NCBI GenBank assembly: GCA_965117035.1
Contig: OZ220748.1
Span: 1,798,001 to 1,862,000 of the forward strand
Reading direction: 5' to 3'
From: CAZENU01 sp965117035
Lineage (GTDB): Bacteria > Chloroflexota > Dehalococcoidia > Lucifugimonadales > CAZENU01
DNA: 64,000 nucleotides
In this document: positions 59,933-64,000 of the stretch, in pieces
How positions within the stretch are numbered: the stretch's first letter is position 1
Layout of the letters: the number at the start of each line of letters is the position of its first letter
Notes under the pieces: model-generated
What the model was told of the DNA's origin: nothing
Databases searched by the model: none
The model's input: only the letters and a program-made list of their open reading frames with translations
Translations under genes and position numbers: made by a program

Positions 59933-61693
59933 GTGCTCGCGAAGGACATCGACCCGATCACCTTCGAGGTGATCCGCAACGGCCTCGACTCGCTGGTCGA
60001 CGAGATGGCGTTGACGATCATGAGGACGGCCCACTCGGGCATCGTCAAGGACGCCATGGACTACTCGACGGCGTTCTGCGACCGCCGTGGGCAGGTGATC
60101 GCGCAGGGCCTGACGATCACGCTGCACCTCGGCTCGTTCTCCGGCGCGGTGCGTTCGGTGCTCGAGCGCTACGATGGGGCGATCGCGCCGGACGACATGT
60201 ACATCCTCAACGACCCGTACGGCTCCGGCGGCATCCACCTGCCGGACATCTACGTCATCAAGCCGGTGTTCGCGGACGACGAGCTGCAGGGCTTCGCGGC
60301 CACGGTGGCGCACCACACGGACGTGGGCGGGATCGTTCCCGGCAGCAACTCGACCGACTCGGTGGAGGTGTACCAGGAGGGGATACGCATCCCGACGCTG
60401 AAGCTCCAGGACCGCGGCGTCCCCAACGAGGCGATCTTCGCGATCATCGAGAAGAACGTGCGCGTGCCGGACAAGGTGCTAGGCGACATGCGGGCGCAGA
60501 TCGCGGCGCTGAACATCGGCGAGCGCGAGTTCCACCACCTGGCCGGCCGGTACGGCGCGGCGACGGTGAGGCGGTACATGGACGCCCTGCTCGACTACAC
60601 GGAGGGCCTCGCGCGCGAGGAGATCCTCCGGCTGCCGGACGGCACGTACGAGTTCACCGACCACATCGACGCCGACAACATCGAGGAGGGGCCGGTCGTC
60701 ATCCAGGTCAAGCTGACGATCGCGGGCGACCGCGTCATCGCGGACCTGGAGGGCTCGTCGCCGCAGGTGAAGGCCGGAATCAACTCGCCGCTGACGTTCA
60801 CCAAGTCCGCGGTATACGGGGCCGTGCGGCTGGTGATGGACCCGGACATCCCGAACGCGGAGGGCTACCAGCGCCTGATCGAGGTGAGGGCGCCGAAGGC
60901 GAGCGTGGTGGCGGGCGAGCTGCCCGCAGCATGCGGCGCGAGGGGCATCACGGGCTTCCGGGTGATGGACGCGGTGATGGGCGCGCTGGGGCAGGCGGTG
61001 CCGGACCGCGTGCCCGCGGACGGCGACGGGGGCAACACGATCATCAGCATCGGCGGCTACCACGCCGACGGAGAGCCTTTCGCCTTCGTCGACCTGATCT
61101 GCGGCGTGCGCGGCGGTCGGCCGACAGGCGACGGGCCGGAGGGCGTCCCGCACCCGGGGTCGAACATCTCGAACACGCCGGTGGAGATCGCCGAGATCGA
61201 GACGCCGGTGAGGATCGAGGCGTACGGGCTGGTCCCGGACACGGGCGGGCCCGGCAAGTTCCGCGGGGCGCTGTCACAGGTGCGGCGCGTGCGATGCCTG
61301 GCCGACGAGGCGACGCTGCAGCTACGGTCGGACAAGCGGCTGTTCCCGCCCTACGGGCTGCACGGCGGCCGGCCGGGCGACCCTTCGTGGAATGTTCTCA
61401 ACCCGGGCGATGGCGAGCGGATACTGCCTACACTCGCCGTCGCGCCGATGAAGCGGGACGACGTGCTGCTGCACACGATGGCCAGCGGCGGCGGCTGGGG
61501 CGACCCTCTGGAGCGCGACCCGGAGCTGGTCCGCGCCGACGTCCGAAGCGAGCGGCTGACGGCCGACCACGTGCGACGTGAGTACGGCGTGGTCATCGAC
61601 GCGGAGAGCTTCGCTGTCGACCTGAACGCGACGGAGCGGCTGCGCGGCGAGATGCGGGCGCGCCGCGAGTCGAAGGGCGCCGGGGAGTCGTAG
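59933..61693 (+). CDS. Hydantoinase/oxoprolinase subunit B (HyuB-like)
   Basis: A 586-residue B subunit. Signatures: DIDPITFEVIRNGLDSLVDE, AMDYSTAFCDRRGQVIAQGL, LNDPYGSGGIHLPDIYV, AHHTDVGGIVPG and TPVEIAEIETPVRIEAYGLV. The start is GTG 59933, with AAGGAG nine bases upstream, overlapping the very end region of the deacylase gene. It forms a heteromer with the A subunit encoded 1.6 kb earlier. Compared with the first hyuB it is about 11 residues shorter. Confidence 0.92.
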   Translation: MLAKDIDPITFEVIRNGLDSLVDEMALTIMRTAHSGIVKDAMDYSTAFCDRRGQVIAQGLTITLHLGSFSGAVRSVLERYDGAIAPDDMYILNDPYGSGGIHLPDIYVIKPVFADDELQGFAATVAHHTDVGGIVPGSNSTDSVEVYQEGIRIPTLKLQDRGVPNEAIFAIIEKNVRVPDKVLGDMRAQIAALNIGEREFHHLAGRYGAATVRRYMDALLDYTEGLAREEILRLPDGTYEFTDHIDADNIEEGPVVIQVKLTIAGDRVIADLEGSSPQVKAGINSPLTFTKSAVYGAVRLVMDPDIPNAEGYQRLIEVRAPKASVVAGELPAACGARGITGFRVMDAVMGALGQAVPDRVPADGDGGNTIISIGGYHADGEPFAFVDLICGVRGGRPTGDGPEGVPHPGSNISNTPVEIAEIETPVRIEAYGLVPDTGGPGKFRGALSQVRRVRCLADEATLQLRSDKRLFPPYGLHGGRPGDPSWNVLNPGDGERILPTLAVAPMKRDDVLLHTMASGGGWGDPLERDPELVRADVRSERLTADHVRREYGVVIDAESFAVDLNATERLRGEMRARRESKGAGES

Positions 61694-61757
61694 CCCGTCG
61701 CCAGGCCACGGTCACCTCGCATGCCGGATTGGACAGCCACTGCGCGGGCGGGCGTAA

Positions 61758-61930
61758 CTGTTCAGAGCAGGTGAGGCGCAACGCCTGAACTGTTATTCGT
61801 GGGATTCTGATGATTGGGATGATTTGGTGGTGAGCCTCGCCCACTCTTCGTGGCGGCCCCTCGATACACCCCGACGAAGCGTCGGGGCACTCGGGGCGAA
61901 CGGGTCAGGTGTCCCTCAACTCTGAACAGT
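61758..61930. repeat. MITE-like repeat A, complete copy 3
   Basis: 173 bp with the terminal repeats CTGTTCAGAG and CTCTGAACAG; here the pairing extends outward to GTAACTGTTCAGAG and its complement, 14 bp. The hairpin CCCCGACGAAGCGTCGGGG is present. It fills most of the gap between hyuB and the gene at 62014; nothing else is seen there. Confidence 0.85.
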
Positions 61931-62013
61931 TACGGGCGGACCTCTTCTGTTGCCGGTAACCGCATCGAACCAGTAAGATGCCAAGGTAGAGGCATGGTCA
62001 GGAGAGCAAGCGA

Positions 62014-62328
62014 ATGAGCAACATGCTCGCCCCGTCGCGGGTACAGGTAGAGGGGGGTACGACCCTCCCACGCCGCCCGCGTGAAGAGACGGCTCGCCTG
62101 GGCGACGAGATTTACGAGCGGGACATCCGGGCCCAGGTCGAAGGCGACCATCACGGAAGGGTCATCGCCATCGACATCGATAGCGGGGACTATGCCATCG
62201 CCGACACCGCCAGCGGCGCGGCGAAGCATCTGCGGGAACAGCACCCCGACGCCGATATCTGGTTGATGCGAGTCGGATACCGGACGCTGCGGCACTTCGG
62301 GGGCAGTTCGTTGCGGAGGGCGGAGTGA
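62014..62328 (+). CDS. Small hypothetical protein upstream of an aspartic protease relic
   Basis: A 104-residue protein. The central part, GDHHGRVIAIDIDSGDYAIA, and DADIWLMRVGYRTLRHFGG suggest a small alpha+beta domain; this type of protein is often found directly before clan AA aspartic protease genes, but its function is unknown. The N terminus carries two ATG codons close together (62014 and 62023). The stop overlaps GTG 62325 of the next gene (GTGA), so translation of the two was coupled. Confidence 0.6.
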   Translation: MSNMLAPSRVQVEGGTTLPRRPREETARLGDEIYERDIRAQVEGDHHGRVIAIDIDSGDYAIADTASGAAKHLREQHPDADIWLMRVGYRTLRHFGGSSLRRAE

Positions 62329-62695
62329 TAGAGGGGATCGTGAACGCCGCCTATGAAGCCGTCGTAACCCTTCCCCTGCGGGGCCACGCGGGACAGGAGC
62401 GTGACATCGAGGCGGTGATAGACACCGGCTACAACGGCTTCTGAGCTTGCCGCCGGCGTTGGTCGAGGAGTTGGGGCTGCCATTGGTGGGTCCCAGCCAG
62501 GCGACTCTGGCGAATGGCGACGTGGAGACCTTCAACGTCCACGATATCACGGTGCTTTGGGACGGTGCGCCGAGAGACGTCGAGGCCGACGCAGTGGGGC
62601 CGACGCCGCTTGCCGGGATGCTCCTGCTCGACGGCCATGACCTGAGCATCCAGGTCCGGGACGGTGGGCGTGTCGTCATCCAGGCAGGAGGGTAG
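62325..62695 (+). pseudogene. Frameshifted clan AA (retropepsin-like) aspartic protease
   Basis: From GTG 62325 the frame reads to EAVIDTGYNGF, containing the catalytic DTG motif, then hits TGA at about 62442. Restoring one base there joins it to a second frame reading LPPALVEELGLPLVG, ATLANGDVETFNVHDITV and TPLAGMLLLDGHDLSIQV, the remainder of a clan AA protease of about 123 residues. The break lies right after the DTG loop. It is either a real single-base deletion or a sequencing error. The intact form would be a small dimeric protease. Confidence 0.8.
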
Positions 62696-62888
62696 CCGGG
62701 CTACCACCACCGTTCCCGCCCTGCCGCCTCACGACACGCGGCCCATTGTGCGCTCCGGATTCCTGCCCCTACCCGCCCGGCCTGATGCAGCCACGCCTCT
62801 TCTGCCTTCGCCTTCTCAACAGCGGCGCCTGCCAATCGGGACGCCCGCCGAGGCTCGTGCGAACGCGGACCCGCCTCTCGCGCTGCCG

Positions 62889-62894
62889 TATAAT
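62889..62894 (+). promoter_or_regulatory. Possible -10 box of trpB
   Basis: A perfect TATAAT 46 bp before the trpB start. No good -35 box lies 16-18 bases upstream, so the call is tentative. The rest of the gap 62696-62939 shows no gene. Confidence 0.35.
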
Positions 62895-62939
62895 GGACTT
62901 TCCGGCGAGCGCGGACGTGCGAGCGAAGGAGACGGCAGG

Positions 62940-64000
<1,061 letters not shown>

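Overview
The window is GC-rich (roughly two thirds G+C by eye), densely coding, and reads like a chromosome segment of an uncultured, metabolically broad heterotrophic bacterium. The mix of an L-rhamnonate dehydratase-like enolase-superfamily enzyme, many TIM-barrel amidohydrolases, D-aminoacylase-like enzymes, two hydantoinase/oxoprolinase operons, CocE/NonD hydrolases and class III aminotransferases, with much lineage-specific duplication, resembles SAR202-type or sponge-associated Chloroflexota. That placement is an inference from gene content; there is no rRNA or phylogeny here to prove it. Both edges cut genes: a Gfo/Idh/MocA oxidoreductase on the left and trpB on the right.

Layout. 0-2.6 kb: an oxidoreductase tail and a graveyard of toxin-antitoxin (TA) genes (phd with a toxin stub, hicB with a broken hicA), then a repeat-filled gap. 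2.6-5.9 kb: a rhamnonate-dehydratase-like enzyme, a serine hydrolase and tRNA-Gly(CCC). 5.9-14.8 kb, minus strand: two beta-propeller glycosidase-like paralogs, a CocE hydrolase, a smaller propeller protein and two tandem class III aminotransferases, the upstream one lacking the PLP lysine. 15.1-25.8 kb, plus strand: a PEBP lipoprotein, a coupled pair of amidohydrolases (first without metal ligands, second with them), a TgpA-like membrane transglutaminase without its cysteine, a D-aminoacylase, a third propeller paralog, a second CocE hydrolase and two orphan antitoxins. 26-29.4 kb: a HEPN-like gene with an unknown partner, a MITE-like repeat, a second copy of the amidohydrolase pair and msrA. 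29.5-36.3 kb: hydantoinase A and B, a GH10-like TIM-barrel protein and an acyl-CoA synthetase. 36.3-38.4 kb: a BrnT-like TA pair lying between the synthetase and a copy of its 3' end, then a HEPN-MNT pair. 38.4-48.6 kb, minus strand: D-aminoacylase, sialidase-like protein, PIN/AbrB pair, third CocE hydrolase, antitoxin and restriction-modification remnants, a Gfo/Idh/MocA oxidoreductase and the fourth propeller paralog. 49-55 kb: three tandem PEBP lipoproteins, a PGF-pre-PGF-like surface protein and a solute-binding lipoprotein. 55.1-61.7 kb: an amidohydrolase and a second hydantoinase operon with a D-aminoacylase between the A and B subunits. 61.7-64 kb: a repeat, a frameshifted aspartic protease and trpB.

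How the genes may work together. Most genes look built to scavenge organic matter: sugar acids, glycans, N-acylated and D-amino acids, hydantoins or oxoprolines, and esters or amides. A recurring pattern is the pairing of an enzyme with an adjacent homologue that has lost its catalytic residues. It is seen once for aminotransferases and twice for amidohydrolases, and a nearby transglutaminase-fold protein has also lost its nucleophile. This is the most interesting lead in the window. The intergenic regions carry at least three repeat families (a MITE-like element, a TGTTCCA-rich element and short palindromic units), and decayed defence or addiction genes are common.
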